Source of the DNA: Chalciporus piperatus
Lineage: Eukaryota > Basidiomycota > Agaricomycetes > Boletales > Boletaceae
Length of the DNA stretch: 64,000 nt
Direction of reading: 5' to 3'
NCBI GenBank assembly: GCA_038093975.1
Contig: JBBPTG010000017.1
Span: 233,187-297,186, forward strand
Part shown: positions 62,900 to 64,000 of the stretch, piece by piece
Layout of the letters: each line of letters opens with the position of its first letter
Position numbering within the stretch: the first letter of the stretch is position 1
Translations under genes and position numbers: made by a program
Notes under the pieces: generated by a model
Seen by the model: only the letters and a program-made list of their open reading frames with translations
Told to the model about the DNA's origin: nothing
Database searches by the model: none

Positions 62900-63960
62900 A
62901 TCCTCAACCAGACCATCTCGTATGACCTCCATCGCCTTTCTTCCCGTGCTGACCACGCGACCATCGCTGCACTCCACACAGCGCAACCTTGTGCTCAACT
63001 ACCTATGCCACAACTGTTCCTTGAACACTGCACAAGCGTTCGCAAAGGACAGTGCCGTACGACATCTTGACAGGGACGGTGATGAAATTTGTGACAGAAC
63101 GGTCGCTCGGGATGGTTGGTTTTGGTTCCCAAGGGTCAACGGACCTGAGCGAGGACATCATCAAGAATATTCGCCTGCGACAACGTACGTATGTACCCCA
63201 CAGTCATCCTTCCGTCCCGTCAACTCGCTGACGTCGATGGTCCGTCATGATCATCATTAGGCATACAATTCGAGATCCTCTCAGGCAGACTGGAGGAGGC
63301 AACCCGTTTCAACATTTCCCAAGTGTACTCGCAGAAGACAATGACCATGGCGAGATGGAGGTATCGGACGAGAACGCGGACCCCTCGCGACTCGAGTACA
63401 CCGCGGAAATGAACCCAGTCCATCTCTCGCTCAACTTACGCATCCTGGGTTTCATTGAGGCTTGTCGAACTGTTCCTCTCGTCTATAATCCACCAAGTCG
63501 GCCTGCAGGGAGCCCCATGGTTATGGTCAGCTTGACACCACCGGTGAAACGCGAACCAAAGGATGTGGATAAACATCAGGCGGAACTGTTGTTTCGAGTA
63601 CAAAAGCTATACGCGACTGCGAACGGTCTTGGGAAAGCCGAAGATCGTGCCACTTATCGGAAAGAACTCTCGAACGTCGGAACAGATAAACAGTGCAATC
63701 CTCCGTTCGTTATTCTCCCGAACAGTACTACCGTTGATACGGGGATGACTGACTTGAGTTGCAGATCACACCGATATGCCGACGGTTTCGCATTTAGAAC
63801 TTGCCGTATGATGCACGCACTGTCTATGGGCTGCGTTGCAAGAGTTAAAAGTCCCTGAAAATCGGCTCAGCGGGCTGTCATTCCCCCTCGGCACGAAAAA
63901 GCAGGCTACTGATGATTCTTCCAAGGAACTATCCCAGGAGGTGAGCTCTGCTTGTAGCCT
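62900..63960 (+). pseudogene. RanBPM-like CTLH/CRA protein relic
   Basis: Islands in order: a LisH motif (NLVLNYLCHNCSLNTAQAFA, about 62981-63040), the CTLH start (STDLSEDIIKNIRLRQ near 63133-63180), an intron-like gap to about 63260, the CTLH end (IQFEILSGRLEEATRF, then HFPSVLAEDND) and a CRA-type region (HLSLNLRILGFIEACRTVPL, HQAELLFRVQKLYATANGLG). In fungi such proteins are scaffold subunits of the CTLH/GID ubiquitin ligase. At least two frame changes outside plausible introns (near 63110 and 63310) and the lost SPRY part indicate a pseudogene or a decayed gene copy. Confidence 0.6.
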
Positions 63961-64000
63961 CTTCATCCGTGGGCTAACCGACCCCCGGTGACAGGCATCG

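Overview
The window looks like a transposon-dense, gene-poor stretch of a basidiomycete genome, most likely Agaricomycetes. The grounds are 45-60 nt GT-AG introns, a KDZ-transposon-type CxC5 cysteine-cluster protein, chromodomain-bearing Ty3/gypsy elements, a LINE with an RNase H domain, and host-gene relics of fungal type (GH3 beta-glucosidase, UFD4/TRIP12-like ligase, ribosomal protein L7, RanBPM/CTLH protein). All assignments come from reading motifs and comparing copies within the window by eye; no search was run.

Layout. 1-5020: an uncharacterised two-frame reading, a dispersed repeat, a membrane-protein relic and a KDZ/CxC5 fragment. 5021-10470: gypsy family A copy 2 (minus strand, truncated at both ends). 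10730-11830: two tandem-repeat arrays. About 12508-13450: UFD4-like relic. 13583-13814: a scrap of family C. 13815-16776: gypsy family B copy 2 (minus), cut by a Ty1/copia element (16777 to about 21013), which itself carries a 372-bp TA-flanked MITE. 21014-25297: a hAT transposon whose ten-exon transposase reads intact. 25298-27727: relic of a GH3 beta-glucosidase gene, with a 2-kb TIR-bounded insert in one intron.

27728-52349 is one gypsy element, family C (minus). It is bounded by LTRs that are identical by eye and by the 5-bp duplication ACAAG. Nested in it are a 5'-truncated family B copy (plus), a complete family A copy (plus, inside the 3' LTR of B), a 1,081-bp non-autonomous hAT with an 8-bp duplication, and a 536-bp solo LTR with a 5-bp duplication. 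52455 to about 59.7 kb holds a two-ORF LINE (minus) with both ORFs open. 60.6-64 kb holds an L7 relic, one apparently intact leucine-rich host gene and a RanBPM/CTLH relic.

Most interesting biology. All three gypsy families carry an extra ORF between pol and the 3' LTR, and the three are different: a two-membrane-segment protein in A, a double-zinc-knuckle protein in B, and a 401-residue charged protein in C. Family A also has a membrane-segment reading upstream of gag, an 11-nt Tf1-like self-priming signal, and an intron that would span the LTR/primer-site boundary. Families A and B both end gag on a canonical -1 slippery heptamer. All seven premature stops that can be checked between copies are C:G-to-T:A transitions. 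The innermost nested element (A) has clearly diverged LTRs while the outermost (C) has identical ones, an order-of-age contradiction.
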